A DNA stretch of 64,000 nt from Rhizobium sp. 32-5/1 (GTDB lineage Bacteria; Pseudomonadota; Alphaproteobacteria; Rhizobiales; Rhizobiaceae): contig NZ_CP120638.1 of assembly GCF_029537235.1 (NCBI RefSeq), positions 2,311,501-2,375,500 on the forward strand, given 5' to 3'. The notes under the pieces were generated by a model that had not been told where the DNA came from, did no database searches, and saw only the letters and a program-made list of their open reading frames with translations. Shown in pieces: positions 1 to 9,976 of this stretch (positions are counted from its first letter, which is position 1; each line of letters begins with the position of its first letter). A program made the translations under genes and the position numbers.

Positions 1-926
1 TCGTCCGTCGCTTCGGAACACAACTGCTGTTGCGCCTCGATCAGGCGCTGGGGCTTGACGATGAACCCTTGTCGCCGCGTCTTACCGTCGCCAGCCTGTC
101 GAGGGAGCGGCGGCTCGCGACCCCTGTCGAGGGGAGGATGACATTCTCGGCCTGGCACTGCAACTGGCCAAGGGATTGGTCCCGGCTCTCGAAGAACGGG
201 GAGAAGGTGGACGTCTTTTCGAACTCCTGCTGTTTCGGGTCGATGGCAAGGTTTTCCGCATCCAGGCACGGACATCCGCCCCTTACGCGACCCCGCGCGC
301 GTGGCAGGGCTTTATCGGGAACGGCTTCAGGCCGTGCATGATGATCTTGATGCCGGCTATGGTTTCGAAATCCTGCGTCTGTCGGTGTTGAAGGCGGAAC
401 CGTTCGGTCAGACACAGCAGGATTTTTCAGGAAGCCCTGATCAGGGTCTGTCGCTGGCCGCCTTTGCTGACAAGGTGGTGGCGCGTCTCGGTCCTGACAG
501 CCTTGCGGTGCCGGTCCTTCTAGAGAGCCATCTGCCGGAGCGCGCCGCTACTTTCCAGCCGCTGTCCGACACGGCTCTTCTTTCGATACCCACCAAAGCG
601 GTTTCCCCTCGTCCGTTGCCTATTTCCGCACAGCAAGACCCTTGCGGCTTTTTCATTACCCAGAACCCGTGCAAGCCTTTCTCGCCGAGGTTCCGGACGG
701 CGCACCGGAAAGCTTTGAATGGCGTCGTATGCGTCACCGCGTCGAGCGTTCGGAAGGGCCGGAGCGGATCGCCGCGGAATGGTGGGTCGATGGCGAGATG
801 GCGTCAACCCGGGATTATTTCCGGATCGAAGATCAGAACGGCCATCGTTTCTGGCTCTATCGCGACGGTCTTTACGGACAAGGTGCGGCCCCTCCCCGCT
901 GGTTCATGCACGGGGTCTTTGCTTGA
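1..926 (+). CDS. imuB: ImuB-like Y-family DNA polymerase subunit, 5'-truncated by window edge, frame broken three times
   Basis: C-terminal half of ImuB, the inactive Y-family polymerase homologue that bridges the beta clamp and DnaE2 in the damage-induced mutasome. The coding signal runs in frame 3 from the window edge ([19 protein letters not shown]), moves to frame 2 near base 132 ([23 protein letters not shown]), to frame 1 near 277 ([27 protein letters not shown]) and back to frame 3 between about 560 and 590 ([30 protein letters not shown]). Each step equals one lost base, the first two inside G or C runs. The end shows the usual ImuB tail and its stop overlaps the dnaE2 start. imuA should lie just upstream, outside the window. 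The identity is firm; whether the gene is truly broken is doubtful because the same lesion recurs throughout the window. Confidence 0.85.
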
Positions 927-3900
927 TGCATCAACCGGTCTTTTTCGAGTTCGGCGCCCGGACCAATTATTCCTTTCTCGAAGGGGCGGCGCCTGCGGAA
1001 GAAATGGTGGTCTACGCCCGGAAGATCGGCCTGGCCGGCCTCGGTATCGCCGATCGTAATACGGTTGCCGGCGTGGTGCGGGCACATGCCAAGGCGCGGT
1101 TTGAAAAGACTGTTTTTCAACCTGGCTCCCGGCTTGTCTTCGCTGACGGGACGCCTGATATTCTCGCCTATCCGCAAAATCGAAGGGGCTGGGGGCATCT
1201 TTGCCGGCTGCTCAGCACAGGCAACCTGCGCTCGAAGAAAGGGGCGTGCACGCTTTTTCTCGGGGATTTGTTCGCATGGCAGGACGATCTCCAGCTGGTT
1301 GTCATGCCGTCTCCGGGGTCGGTGGATTGCAAGAGCCTGCAAACCCTGCTGTTGAAACTGAAAGCCGTGGCCGGAACCCGGCTCTATCTCGGGCTTGTCC
1401 CGCGCTACGATGGCTGCGACCGTCATCATTTCGCAACGCTTGCCCAGCTTGCCGGCAAGCTCGGTGTTCGACTGCTGGCCACCAATGATGCGCTGTATCA
1501 CGATCCAAAATATCGTCCACTGGCGGATGTGGTGACGGCGATCCGCGAGCATCTGACGATCGCCAATGCCGGATTCCGATTGCAGGCGAATGCCGAGCGA
1601 CATCTGAAATCACCACGGGAGATGGCCCGGATCTTTCACGATTATCCGGATGCCATCAGCAATGCCGGCCGCTTTTTTCGTGGGCTATCCTTCACACTCG
1701 ATGAATTGAAACATCAATATCCCGACGAATCGGAAAATGGCAAAAGCCCGGCGGAGATGTTGAAAAGGCTGGTGCAGGAGGGGGCCGCGAGGCGCTATCC
1801 CAAGGGCACTCCGCCGAAGGTTCAGAAACAACTCGCCTATGAACTCGAACTTATCCATTTCAAGAAATACGAACCTTACTTCCTGACCGTGTACAAGCTT
1901 GTGAATTTTGCTCGAAGCAGGGATATCCTCTGTCAAGGGCGCGGCTCTGCCGCCAACTCCTCTGTCTGTTTCTGTCTTGGTGTTACGGAAGTCGATCCGC
2001 AGCACTTCACGCTGCTTTTCGATCGCTTCCTGTCGCGCGACCGCGATGAGCCGCCGGATATCGATGTCGATTTCGAGCATGAACGCCGCCAGGAGGTGAT
2101 CGAATACATCTACGCGACCTATACCAAGGAACATGCCGGCATCGCCGCCGCCGTCATCAGTTACCGCGCCCGCTCCGCCGGCCGCGAGGTTGCCAAGGTC
2201 TTTGGCCTGTCGGAGGATGTGCAGTCGGGTCTCTCGAGCTCAATCTGGGGCTGGTGGACAACGTCGTTCTCGGAGGAGCAGGCAAAGGCGGCCGGTCTCG
2301 ACATGGCCGATCCGGTGACGCAGCGCGTACTGACCTATGCCGGGCTTCTGATGGGCGCGCCGCGACATCTTTCCCAGCATGTCGGCGGCTTCGTCATCAC
2401 GCGGGACCGGCTCGACGAAGTCGTTCCGATCATGAACACGGCCAAGGAGGACCGCTACATGATCGAATGGGACAAGGATGATCTCGATACGTTGAATATC
2501 CTGAAGATCGATGTGCTCGCGCTCGGCATGCTGACCTGCCTTGCCCGCGCCTTCCGGCTTCTCAAGAGCCATTACCATAAGCCGAAAACGCTGGCCGCAA
2601 TTTACGAGGACCAGCAACCGGCGGTCTACGACATGATCTGCCGGGCCGATACGCTCGGCGTCTTCCAGATCGAGAGCCGCGCCCAGATGAGCATGCTGCC
2701 GCGTCTTCGACCGCGCGTCTTCTACGATCTTGTGATCGAGGTGGCGATCGTCCGCCCGGGTCCGATCCAGGGCGATATGGTACACCCCTATCTCAAGCGA
2801 CGGCAAAATCCCGATGCCGTCGAATATCCGAGCGAAGAACTGAAGGAGGTTCTGGAGCGAACCCTGGGTGTGCCTCTATTTCAGGAGCAGGCGATGCAAA
2901 TCGCCATCACGGCTGCCGGTTTTTCGCCGGCGGAAGCCGACAAGCTGCGCCGTGCCATGGCGACGTTCCGCCGGACGGGTGAGGTCAGCAATTTTAGGGA
3001 TCGCATGATTGAGGGCATGGTCAACAATCCGCGCCACCGTTACGAGCGGGAATTCGCCGAGCGCTGTTTCAGCCAGATCGAAGGTTTCGGCGAATATGGC
3101 TTTCCGGAAAGCCATGCCGCCTCCTTCGCCTCGCTCGTCTATGCGTCCTGTTGGTTCAAGACCTATTATCCCGATGTCTTCTGCGCAGCGATGCTCAATT
3201 CCCAGCCTATGGGTTTCTATCCGCCGGCCCAGCTGGTGCGCGACGCGCGGGAACATGGCGTGTCTGTCCTAGCCGTCGATATCAACCATTCTACCTGGGA
3301 TGCCGCCCTGGAAGATGGTGGTTTCGATCGCGCTGGGATCGAGCCGCGACATCGGGAGATGCGCGATGTGATCCTGTCGAAAAAATCAGTGCGGCTCGGT
3401 TTCAATCTGGTGAAAGGCCTGAACGAGGACGACATGGAAAACCTCGTTAAGCATCGTGAACGGGGGTATCGCTCCGTAAGGGATCTGTGGCTGCGCTCCG
3501 GCTTGGCGCGGGGGCGATCGAACGGTTGGCCGACGCCGATGCCTTCCGTTCTGTTGGGTTGGATCGGCGTGCGGCACTCTGGGCCGTTAAGGCGCTGGAC
3601 GACAAAAGCGCTGCGGAAAGCCTGCCTTTATTCGAGCGGGCCGGCCATGCCGACCTTCAGCGCGAACCCGCCGTCGACCTGCCCGCCATGTTGCCGGGCG
3701 AGCAGGTGATCGATGATTATCGTTCGCTCACCCTCTCGCTGAAAGCCCATCCGGTTTCCTTTCTTCGGGAAAGTTTTTCCAGGCAGGGCATCGTCACGAA
3801 CAGGCATCTCGATACGATCCGGAGCGGTCGGATGGTGACAATTGCCGGTTTGGTTCTGGTGCGTCAGCGCCCGGGGACTGCCAAGGGCGTGATTTTCATG

Positions 3901-4266
3901 ACGTTGGAAGACGAAACCGGTGTCGCCAATGCGATCATCTGGAAGAAAACCTTCGAAAAATACCGTGCCGTCGTGATGGGTGCGCGGCTCGTGAAGATTC
4001 GCGGCCGCGTGCAGAGCGAAAGCGGCGTCATCCATGTGGTCGCAAGCCATATGGAGGATATGACGCCGGCGCTTGGCCTGTTGCGGCAGGAGACACGCAG
4101 CTTCGCGGCCCATCCGCGCGCCGACGAGGTACTGCGCCCGACCACCGATCACCGGCAGAAACAGGCAGCAAAGGCGAAAGCAAAACAGGCTGACATCGCC
4201 CAAGGTCTTTTGGCGGAGGTGGAGGATGCGGCAAGCGTAATGCCGAGGGGGCGGAATTTTCATTGA
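926..4266 (+). CDS. dnaE2: Error-prone DNA polymerase III alpha subunit DnaE2 (one frameshift)
   Basis: Catalytic polymerase of the ImuA/ImuB/DnaE2 translesion complex. The start ATG at 926 overlaps the imuB stop (TGATG), and the opening [16 protein letters not shown] is the N-terminal PHP domain. Later come the polymerase blocks, with [12 protein letters not shown], the [12 protein letters not shown] acidic motif and [13 protein letters not shown]. The frame is lost near 3510-3514, in a run of five G: the upstream frame would stop at 3709, while frame 1 carries on with [28 protein letters not shown], the OB-fold region ([20 protein letters not shown]) and the tail to 4266. With one G restored the protein is about 1113 residues, normal for DnaE2. 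The open frame extends upstream to 719, but that part reads imuB sequence out of frame, so 926 is preferred. Confidence 0.92.
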
Positions 4267-4473
4267 GCGTGGGCCTGCCGGAGAGCCCTTTTAGTCGGCG
4301 ATTCGAAGCGGACGCTTAGAAACGCTGGCAGTGACACCCTTTGCCCCTGTGTCGGCAATTGCTGGTTTCGAGAAAGATATTGCGACAAAAAAGCCGCGTT
4401 GCACGAAAGAGATCGTGCGTCGCTGCTTTGGGCAGGACAATAAGGTCCTGAAAATACGATGTTTTTCATCAAG

Positions 4474-4490
4474 TTTAGAATGACTCAAAA
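4474..4490. promoter_or_regulatory. Probable Irr box (iron control element) upstream of bfd-bfr
   Basis: TTTAGAA, a 3-base spacer and CTCAAAA match the palindromic rhizobial ICE pattern TTTAGAA-N3-TTCTAAA at 12 of 14 positions (consensus from memory). It lies about 117 bases before the bfd start and just upstream of the candidate -35. Irr is the haem-responsive regulator that represses iron storage genes under iron limitation in rhizobia, which fits the genes downstream. The rest of the 4267-4590 gap shows no convincing gene. Confidence 0.5.
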
Positions 4491-4520
4491 ATACAGCGAA
4501 AAGTCCTCGCGCTATTTTTT

Positions 4521-4550
4521 CTTGACAGGAAATATCCGCTTTGGCTTTAT
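4521..4550 (+). promoter_or_regulatory. Candidate sigma70 promoter for bfd-bfr
   Basis: CTTGACA at 4521-4527 is followed, after 17 bases, by CTTTAT at 4545-4550. This resembles the rhizobial housekeeping pattern CTTGAC ... CTATAT. It is about 40 bases upstream of the bfd ATG and just downstream of the Irr-like site, a good geometry for repression. Confidence 0.45.
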
Positions 4551-4590
4551 GAAAACAATTCAGTGCTTTGCGTATGATGGGCAAGACAAG

Positions 4591-4902
4591 ATGCTGGTTT
4601 GCAGTTGCAATTTCATCAGTGAAAAGGAAATCGAGGACACCATCATCGGTCTTCTCGATGAGGACTGCTGGCAGCTGATCGTGCCCGCCAAGGTCTATCA
4701 TGCAATGGAAAAACGCGGCCGCTGCTGCGGCTGTTTTCCCAATGTCATCGACATCATCATACGCACCACAGAGCGATATCATGCCGGTCGCCCCTCGACG
4801 GATGGCGATATATTTGATTTCATGAGCCGCCTCAAACACTTCCATGAAGAAAACAGGAGAGCGGATCTTGAAAGGCGACACAAAAGTCATCGAGCAGCTT
4901 AA
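4591..4902 (+). CDS. bfd: Bacterioferritin-associated ferredoxin-like [2Fe-2S] protein
   Basis: A 103-residue protein opening [16 protein letters not shown], with the CxC pair at residues 4 and 6 and a second pair in [10 protein letters not shown] (about residues 47-51). This is the BFD-type [2Fe-2S] arrangement. Bfd proteins reduce bacterioferritin haem so that stored Fe3+ leaves as Fe2+. The ATG at 4591 is chosen because Bfd proteins begin with M-x-V-C-x-C; the frame is open further upstream without similarity. The 3' end overlaps bfr by about 35 bases, implying translational coupling and a bfd-bfr operon. The tail beyond about residue 75 is basic and unlike typical short Bfd, so the end could be affected by a frame error. 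Confidence 0.8.
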   Translation: MLVCSCNFISEKEIEDTIIGLLDEDCWQLIVPAKVYHAMEKRGRCCGCFPNVIDIIIRTTERYHAGRPSTDGDIFDFMSRLKHFHEENRRADLERRHKSHRAA

Positions 4903-5359
4903 CGAAGCGCTCTATCTCGAACTCGGTGCGGTCAACCAGTACTGGCTCCACTATCGCCTGCTGGACGATTGGGGTTATTCACTTCTCGCCAAGAAGGAGC
5001 GAGCAGAATCGATCGAGGAAATGCAGCACGCCGATAAGATCATCGAGCGTATCATTTTCCTCGAAGGTCATCCCAATCTGCAGACCGTTGGCCCGTTGCG
5101 TATCGGGCAAAATGTCAAAGAAGTCTTGGAAGCCGATCTTGCGGGCGAATATGACGCCCGTACGGCCTACAAAAACTCCCGCGACATCTGTCATAACGCT
5201 GGCGATTACGTCACCATGAAGCTGTTTGAACAGTTGCTTATGGATGAGGAGGGCCACATCGACTTCCTTGAGACACAGCTTGAATTGCTGAACACGATTG
5301 GTGCCGAAAAATACGGTCAACTCAACGCGTCACCGGCGAACGAAGCCGAAGGCGACTGA
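4868..5359 (+). CDS. bfr: Bacterioferritin
   Basis: Ferritin-like haem protein forming a 24-mer iron storage shell with a di-iron ferroxidase centre. About 163 residues, close to the family's usual 155-165. Visible features: [15 protein letters not shown] with the first ferroxidase Glu, [16 protein letters not shown] with the Glu/His ligands and the haem-ligand Met, and [11 protein letters not shown] in the last helix. The start is taken as TTG at 4868, preceded by AGGAGA at 4855-4860, because Bfr begins MKGD-x-KVI; the in-frame ATG at 4844 lacks this support. It shares its promoter and Irr-like site with bfd. Confidence 0.92.
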   Translation: MKGDTKVIEQLNEALYLELGAVNQYWLHYRLLDDWGYSLLAKKERAESIEEMQHADKIIERIIFLEGHPNLQTVGPLRIGQNVKEVLEADLAGEYDARTAYKNSRDICHNAGDYVTMKLFEQLLMDEEGHIDFLETQLELLNTIGAEKYGQLNASPANEAEGD

Positions 5360-5383
5360 GATAACACCTGGAATCGTGATAAA

Positions 5384-5414
5384 AAACCGCCGGTCATGCC
5401 GGCGGTTTCTTTTG
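5384..5414 (+). terminator. Rho-independent terminator after bfr
   Basis: Perfect 10-bp stem AAACCGCCGG / CCGGCGGTTT with a 5-base loop, followed by CTTTTG. It ends the bfd-bfr transcript 25 bases after the stop. Confidence 0.85.
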
Positions 5415-5537
5415 CGTTTTACGATTGCTTACCCAATTTGAAGATGTTTCTCTTCGTGACTTTGATCACCGAGATCCCGCGCTTGACATGGACAACCCAC
5501 CCGGCAATTTAGAATCTGTGTCAGCAGAGGAATCAAG

Positions 5538-6050
5538 ATGAAGGCAATTCTTGCGGGGTTTTTGGCTGTCTTTATCTGTGCTGAAGCCTCAGCCGCGGAA
5601 TTCTTTGACCACAATGGTTCGCTGATGCTCGTTGACTACGATACCGGCACCATTTCCTATCATGAGGTCAAGCCGTCGATACGGAAGATTGTCTCTCCCG
5701 GCGCCATCGTCTTTTCCGGAACGGTCGTCCGCGGAAAGTTCGCGCAAGGTACTGCTTACACGTTCAGAAAAGGCTGTCCTTCCGCACCCTACGACGTGTC
5801 GGGACGGTACGACCCGCAATTGCCCGGATATATTCTATCGGGCGCGGCGCCTCACCGTCCAAAGTCGGGCTGCGGGATCATCAGCTATGAGATAGACAAT
5901 CCCAATGCCCGCCTCGTCTTCGTCGATCGTTCGAAGGATGCCCGAAGATCCACGCCTTCTGCCGCAGCAGATGACGATAAGGGTTTCGACGAAAAAACGT
6001 CCTCCAGCGGGATCGCACCCAAACCTCATCTACCCACGGCGACACCCTGA
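5538..6050 (+). CDS. Exported protein of unknown function
   Basis: 170 residues. The first about 19 form a clear Sec signal (MKAILAGFLAVFICAEASA, cleavage before AEFF). The mature part has a compact region of about 110 residues with two Cys (RKGCPSAPYDVSG and KSGCGIISYEI) that could form a disulfide in the periplasm, then a low-complexity Ser/Asp-rich tail. GAGGAATCAAG precedes the ATG, and a TTGACA at 5494-5499 upstream could be its -35. I do not recognise a named family. The odd tail (PHLPTATP) may be out of frame, so the true C-terminus is uncertain. Confidence 0.6.
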   Translation: MKAILAGFLAVFICAEASAAEFFDHNGSLMLVDYDTGTISYHEVKPSIRKIVSPGAIVFSGTVVRGKFAQGTAYTFRKGCPSAPYDVSGRYDPQLPGYILSGAAPHRPKSGCGIISYEIDNPNARLVFVDRSKDARRSTPSAAADDDKGFDEKTSSSGIAPKPHLPTATP

Positions 6051-6110
6051 TGGCGACCTGATCTTCAGCAAGCCGACTCAACACATCGCCATCCAGCAGA
6101 CTCCAACGCA

Positions 6111-6135
6111 GGAACGAACAAGGCGTCCACACGTT
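6111..6135 (+). promoter_or_regulatory. EcfG-type general stress promoter for the YciE-like gene
   Basis: GGAAC at 6111-6115, a 16-base spacer and CGTT at 6132-6135 match the alphaproteobacterial EcfG/RpoE2 pattern GGAAC-N16-17-CGTT exactly. It lies 28 bases before the ATG at 6164, and an AGGAG ribosome site intervenes. Confidence 0.7.
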
Positions 6136-6163
6136 CTCCGGTGTCATTAAACAGGAGAATTTC

Positions 6164-6633
6164 ATGGAAACGCTGGCCGAATTGTTTGAGCATACGCTCA
6201 AGGACGTCTATTACGCCGAAAATGCCATTGCCAAGGCTCTGCCGAAGGTCTCAAAAGCCGCGAAGAACGCCGAATTGAAAAAGCCGTCGATCATCACCTT
6301 GAGGAAACCAAAGGCCAGATTAAGACCCTCGACAAGGTTTTCAAGACGCTCGGTATCAAACCGGAAGCAGTTAAATGCGATGCCACCGACGGCCTGATTA
6401 AGGAAACCGAAGGGCTGATTGAAGAAGGCAAGGGCGTCGCACTGGATGCAGGCCTGCTGGCCGCATGCCAAGCGGTGGAGCACTACGAGATTGCGCGTTA
6501 TGGCTCGCTGCGCGAATGGGCGAAGGTGCTCGGCAATGAAGAGGCCCATGTGCTGCTGAGCGAGATCTTGGACCAGGAGAAAGCCGCCAACAGCAAGCTG
6601 ACCAACCTCGCCGTGACGGCGATCAACAAGTAA
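6164..6633 (+). CDS. YciE/YciF-family ferritin-like protein (DUF892), one frameshift
   Basis: DUF892 proteins are small four-helix, ferritin-like, stress-induced proteins. The N-terminus METLAELFEHTLKDVYYAEN is typical. After residue about 40 the frame shifts at a run of five A (6278-6282) and the protein continues in the next frame: HHLEETKGQIKTLDKVF, LLAACQAVEHYEIARYG and NEEAHVLLSEILDQEK. The conserved Glu/His pairs of the di-iron site (HLEET, EHYE, DQEK) are all there. Restored length is about 156 residues, normal for the family. The GGAAC/CGTT promoter supports a general-stress role. As printed, the first frame would give a meaningless tail ending at 6397. Confidence 0.82.
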
Positions 6634-6648
6634 ATCATCATCCATGGG

Positions 6649-6677
6649 TCGGCGGATTTTCCACGAATTTCCGCCGA
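6649..6677. terminator. Bidirectional hairpin between the YciE-like gene and rppH
   Basis: TCGGCGGA / TCCGCCGA inverted repeat with a loop of about 13 bases lies between two convergent genes. The flanking AAATT/TTTT bases give weak U-tracts on either strand. Confidence 0.5.
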
Positions 6678-6703
6678 TTCAGCCTGCTACGGATCCCTGC
6701 CTC

Positions 6704-7231
6704 CTATGGCACCAGATGCTCAAAGGCAGCGACAACTTCTTCATAGACCTTGCGCTTGAAGGGCACGATCAGGCCCGCCAGTTCGCGCATCGGTTTCCAC
6801 GCCCATTCGTCGAATTCCGGATCATGGCCACCAGGCGGCGGGTTGATGGCGATTTCGGTCTCCTCGCCTTCGAAGCGGAAGGCGTACCAGCGCTGGGTCT
6901 GGCCGCGATATTTGCCTTTGAGGCCGATACCGATCAGGCGCGGCGGCAGATCATAGTTGATCCAGCCGTGCGTCTCGGCGAGCAGCGAAACCGTCTGCAT
7001 GCCGGTTTCCTCGTAAAGCTCGCGATAGGCGGCTTTCAGCGGATCTTCGCCCTTGTCGATGCCACCTTGGGGCATCTGCCAGAGCTGGGCAGAGCCGTCA
7101 TATTCGGAATTGACAATCGGGATGCGGCGTCCGGCCCAGACGAGGCCATCGCGGTTCAGCACCATGACGCCGACGCAGGGGCGATAGGGCAGGTCTTCCG
7201 CCCTCACCGGTTTCGTCTTGTCCTTGCCCAT
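6704..7231 (-). CDS. rppH: RNA pyrophosphohydrolase (Nudix)
   Basis: Removes the 5' pyrophosphate from primary transcripts to start RNase E-dependent decay. 175 residues from the ATG at 7231 ([20 protein letters not shown]). The Nudix box is complete, with GGIDKGEDP followed by RELYEETG, and LWQMPQGG and [10 protein letters not shown] are the usual RppH signatures. The frame is open upstream of 7231 but without homology. It lies 62 bases after the polysaccharide-deacetylase start, in the minus-strand run that includes ctpA and envC, as in other Rhizobiaceae. Confidence 0.93.
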   Translation of the reverse strand: MGKDKTKPVRAEDLPYRPCVGVMVLNRDGLVWAGRRIPIVNSEYDGSAQLWQMPQGGIDKGEDPLKAAYRELYEETGMQTVSLLAETHGWINYDLPPRLIGIGLKGKYRGQTQRWYAFRFEGEETEIAINPPPGGHDPEFDEWAWKPMRELAGLIVPFKRKVYEEVVAAFEHLVP

Positions 7232-7293
7232 GCGAATGCCCCTTGATAAACGGTTTGTCGCGGCGGCGCTCTGCCCCGCGACCGACCTATAGA

Positions 7294-8547
7294 TTATTGC
7301 TGTTGCGGATCCTTGACGAGCGCCGAGACGCCGACGAATTCGATGCCGCGCGTGCCGGCCTCCTCCATCCATTGCGACACTGCGCCGACGCTTTCGTCGA
7401 ATGCCGAGGCAACCCCGATGGCAGTTCCGTTCCTGCGGGCGATCCGCTCCAGTTCGTCGAGCTTGCGCAAGATGGCGATGCGTTCCAGCTGGCCATCGAC
7501 CACGAGATCGGCAAAGCCGTGTGGCACGCCGATCGTGTCAGCCAGCGTGCCCGTCAGAGATTGGGCCGATGTGCCGTCATCGAGAAAAAGCAGGCCGCGT
7601 TTGGCAAGATCACGCATCACCGGCTCCAGAGCATCGGCATTGGAGAGAAACTGGCCGCCAAGGAAGTTCATGATGCCGGTGTAGTTGGTGATTTGTGCCA
7701 GCGAATAATGCAGTTCCTTCAGGTTCTTCTGGGCGTCAAGCCCGGTGCGCAGTGTATGCGGTCCGGGATTATTATCCGGGTAATCGAATGGCTCCATCGG
7801 AACCTGTAGAAGAATCTCATGGCCGTCGCGCCGGGCTTCCTGCATCCAGCGCTGCAAGCTGTTTCCAGTAGCAGCAAAACCGAGCGTCACTTCCTCCGGC
7901 AGATCGCGGATAGCCTTCTGCGTCCCGGTCTGGCTGAGCCCGAGGCCGCCGACGACAAGCGCAATGCGAATGCCGCGGGCACCGGACCAGGGCCGTGCAT
8001 ATTGATCCATCGGCCGCTCGCCGTTTGCCCCGATGATGGGCAGGCGCCCATCAGGTGTGTCGTCCAGAAGCGCGTCGTTCGGCAGCGCCGCCATACGCGG
8101 ATCCTGGCCCTTCGTCCGCTCCACCTGAATCAACGCTGGTCCGTCGCCGCTGCGCTGACCGGGGCTGAACTTGGTGATGATCGAGCCGTCTTCGGTGAGC
8201 GTCTTCTCGACATTGGCCCCGGACAGTGCGCCGCTTGTCGGCAGAGGGGTTGGTTTGCTGCCGGTATCATCCGGTTTGGCACCCCCGTTCATTTGATCGG
8301 GTGTTGCCTCGGGGGTGCCTTCTGCGATTTCCTGTGGCTTTTCCGTCTGTCTGAGACCTGACGGCGCGAGCACGGCCCATGTGGAAATGCCGGCAAGCAC
8401 AGCTATCCCGATCCCGGCAAGCACGCGCCCCGCTGACAGGACAGTTTTTTTGCCGGCCTGCGGTTCCGGTCTGCGGTTCTGTCCAAGGGGTCTGTTGAGA
8501 TCTGTTCCCAAAAAGGGCCTCTGTCGATCGAACCTGGTTGCCTGCAC
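7294..8547 (-). CDS. Divergent polysaccharide deacetylase family protein (YibQ-like)
   Basis: 417 residues. It starts with a Pro/Arg-rich cytoplasmic segment, a single membrane anchor at about residues 37-62 ([19 protein letters not shown]) and a long Pro/Thr/Gly linker. The periplasmic C-terminal half is the divergent polysaccharide deacetylase domain ([55 protein letters not shown]). Members sit beside envC/ctpA in many proteobacteria and are assumed to act on cell-envelope polysaccharide; substrate unknown. The start could be a few codons later ([10 protein letters not shown] is where most relatives begin). Probably co-transcribed with ctpA. Confidence 0.85.
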   Translation of the reverse strand: MQATRFDRQRPFLGTDLNRPLGQNRRPEPQAGKKTVLSAGRVLAGIGIAVLAGISTWAVLAPSGLRQTEKPQEIAEGTPEATPDQMNGGAKPDDTGSKPTPLPTSGALSGANVEKTLTEDGSIITKFSPGQRSGDGPALIQVERTKGQDPRMAALPNDALLDDTPDGRLPIIGANGERPMDQYARPWSGARGIRIALVVGGLGLSQTGTQKAIRDLPEEVTLGFAATGNSLQRWMQEARRDGHEILLQVPMEPFDYPDNNPGPHTLRTGLDAQKNLKELHYSLAQITNYTGIMNFLGGQFLSNADALEPVMRDLAKRGLLFLDDGTSAQSLTGTLADTIGVPHGFADLVVDGQLERIAILRKLDELERIARRNGTAIGVASAFDESVGAVSQWMEEAGTRGIEFVGVSALVKDPQQQ

Positions 8548-8653
8548 CGTGCGCCATCAAGCGGCTTGTGCGGAGAATCAATTCCGCCGCCGGACGCAGG
8601 TCTGGCGGCGGAATAAGTCTGGTTTGCGTGCCGACGCCCGACACGGCCTTTCC

Positions 8654-9976
8654 TCAGGGCTGCAATTCAGCCTTCTGCGGGTTGGCCGGAAATGCCGGAT
8701 CGCTCTTTTTGCCACGCAGGAGATCGAGCGCGTAGTTGAGCTGCAGGTCGTCCTTGGCTTCCGGGGGCACATAGGCAACCGAGCCGGAACCCTCTTCGTT
8801 TTCGCTCTGGCCTTTGATGTGACCGCGCAGGCTGGATTCGCTGGTGGTTTCCACCTTGCCGAGCAATTCCGGCGGCAGTGGCTGTTCGACCTTGATATCA
8901 GGGGTGATGCCGGTGCCCTGGATAGACTTGCCAGACGGCGTATAATAAAGCGCCGTCGTCAGGCGCAACGCGCCGGCCTCGCCCAGCGGAATAATCGTCT
9001 GGACGGACCCTTTGCCGAAGGAGCGGGTGCCGAGAACCGTCGCTCGCTTCAGGTCCTGAAGCGCACCAGCAACGATTTCGGAGGCCGATGCCGAGCCGCC
9101 ATTGACCATTACGATAACCGGCTTGCCATCGACCAGATCACCTGGTGTAGCATTGAAGCGGCGGGTTTCATCGGCGTTGCGGCCGCGGGTGGAGACCACT
9201 TCGCCGCGGTCGAGGAAGGCATCCGACACGTTGATCGCCTGATCGAGCAGACCGCCCGGATTGAGGCGCAGGTCGAGCACGTAGCCCTTTAGCTTGTCGG
9301 CCGGAACCTGGGCCTTGATCTTCTCGATGCCGGCTTTCAGGTCGTCATAGGTCTTTTCGGTAAAGGAAATCACGCGCAGATAGCCGACATCGCCTTCAAC
9401 ACGGAATTTCACCGCGCGAACCGCGATGATGTCGCGCACGATCGTGAGCTCAATCGGCTTTTCGGCACCCTTTCGCAGGATCGTCAACTTGATCGGCGCA
9501 CCGACGGCACCGCGCATCTTGTCGACGGCTTCCTCAAGCTTCAGGCCGCGGACGTCCTGTCCATCGATCTTCGAGATGAAGTCCCCGGCCAGAACGCCGG
9601 CCTTTGCGGCAGGCGTATCGTCGATCGGGCTCGTGACCTTGACGAGTTCGTCTTCCATCGTGACTTCGATACCCAGTCCGCCAAATTCGCCGCGCGTCTG
9701 GGTGCGCATGTCCTCAGCGTCACTGGAGTTCATGTAACTCGAATGCGGATCAAGCGACGAGAGCATGCCGTTAATGGCGTTCTCGATCAGCTTGTCATCC
9801 TGCGGTGGCGTCACATATTGGGCCCGAACGCGCTCGAAAACATCGCCGAAGATCGACAATTCGCGATAAGTTGAGGGATTGGCCGCGATGGCCGGGACGG
9901 TCGCGGAATAAACCACGCCCATGGCGGTTGCACCCATCAGTGCCCCGACCAGAACAAGTGAAGCCCTACGAATCAT
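8654..9976 (-). CDS. ctpA: Carboxy-terminal processing protease CtpA (S41 family)
   Basis: 440 residues with an N-terminal signal/anchor (residues 5-30), a PDZ domain at about 90-170 (GLGIEVTMEDELVKV, DFISKIDGQDVRGL) and the S41 catalytic core. The nucleophile is the Ser in NGGSASASEIVAGAL and the general base Lys is in TRSFGKGSVQT. It cleaves C-terminal tails of periplasmic proteins. In related bacteria Ctp enzymes tune murein hydrolases, which fits its place directly after the M23 activator gene. Its ATG lies 11 bases inside the restored 3' end of envC, so the two are probably translationally coupled. Confidence 0.93.
   Translation of the reverse strand: MIRRASLVLVGALMGATAMGVVYSATVPAIAANPSTYRELSIFGDVFERVRAQYVTPPQDDKLIENAINGMLSSLDPHSSYMNSSDAEDMRTQTRGEFGGLGIEVTMEDELVKVTSPIDDTPAAKAGVLAGDFISKIDGQDVRGLKLEEAVDKMRGAVGAPIKLTILRKGAEKPIELTIVRDIIAVRAVKFRVEGDVGYLRVISFTEKTYDDLKAGIEKIKAQVPADKLKGYVLDLRLNPGGLLDQAINVSDAFLDRGEVVSTRGRNADETRRFNATPGDLVDGKPVIVMVNGGSASASEIVAGALQDLKRATVLGTRSFGKGSVQTIIPLGEAGALRLTTALYYTPSGKSIQGTGITPDIKVEQPLPPELLGKVETTSESSLRGHIKGQSENEEGSGSVAYVPPEAKDDLQLNYALDLLRGKKSDPAFPANPQKAELQP

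Noticed and set aside
719..925. Open frame in front of dnaE2 that would add about 69 residues
   Set aside because: It reads imuB coding sequence in the wrong frame; DnaE2 homology begins at ATG 926, which overlaps the imuB stop.
4260..4472. 70-codon minus-strand frame after dnaE2
   Set aside because: No ribosome site or recognisable motif; overlaps the regulatory region of bfd.
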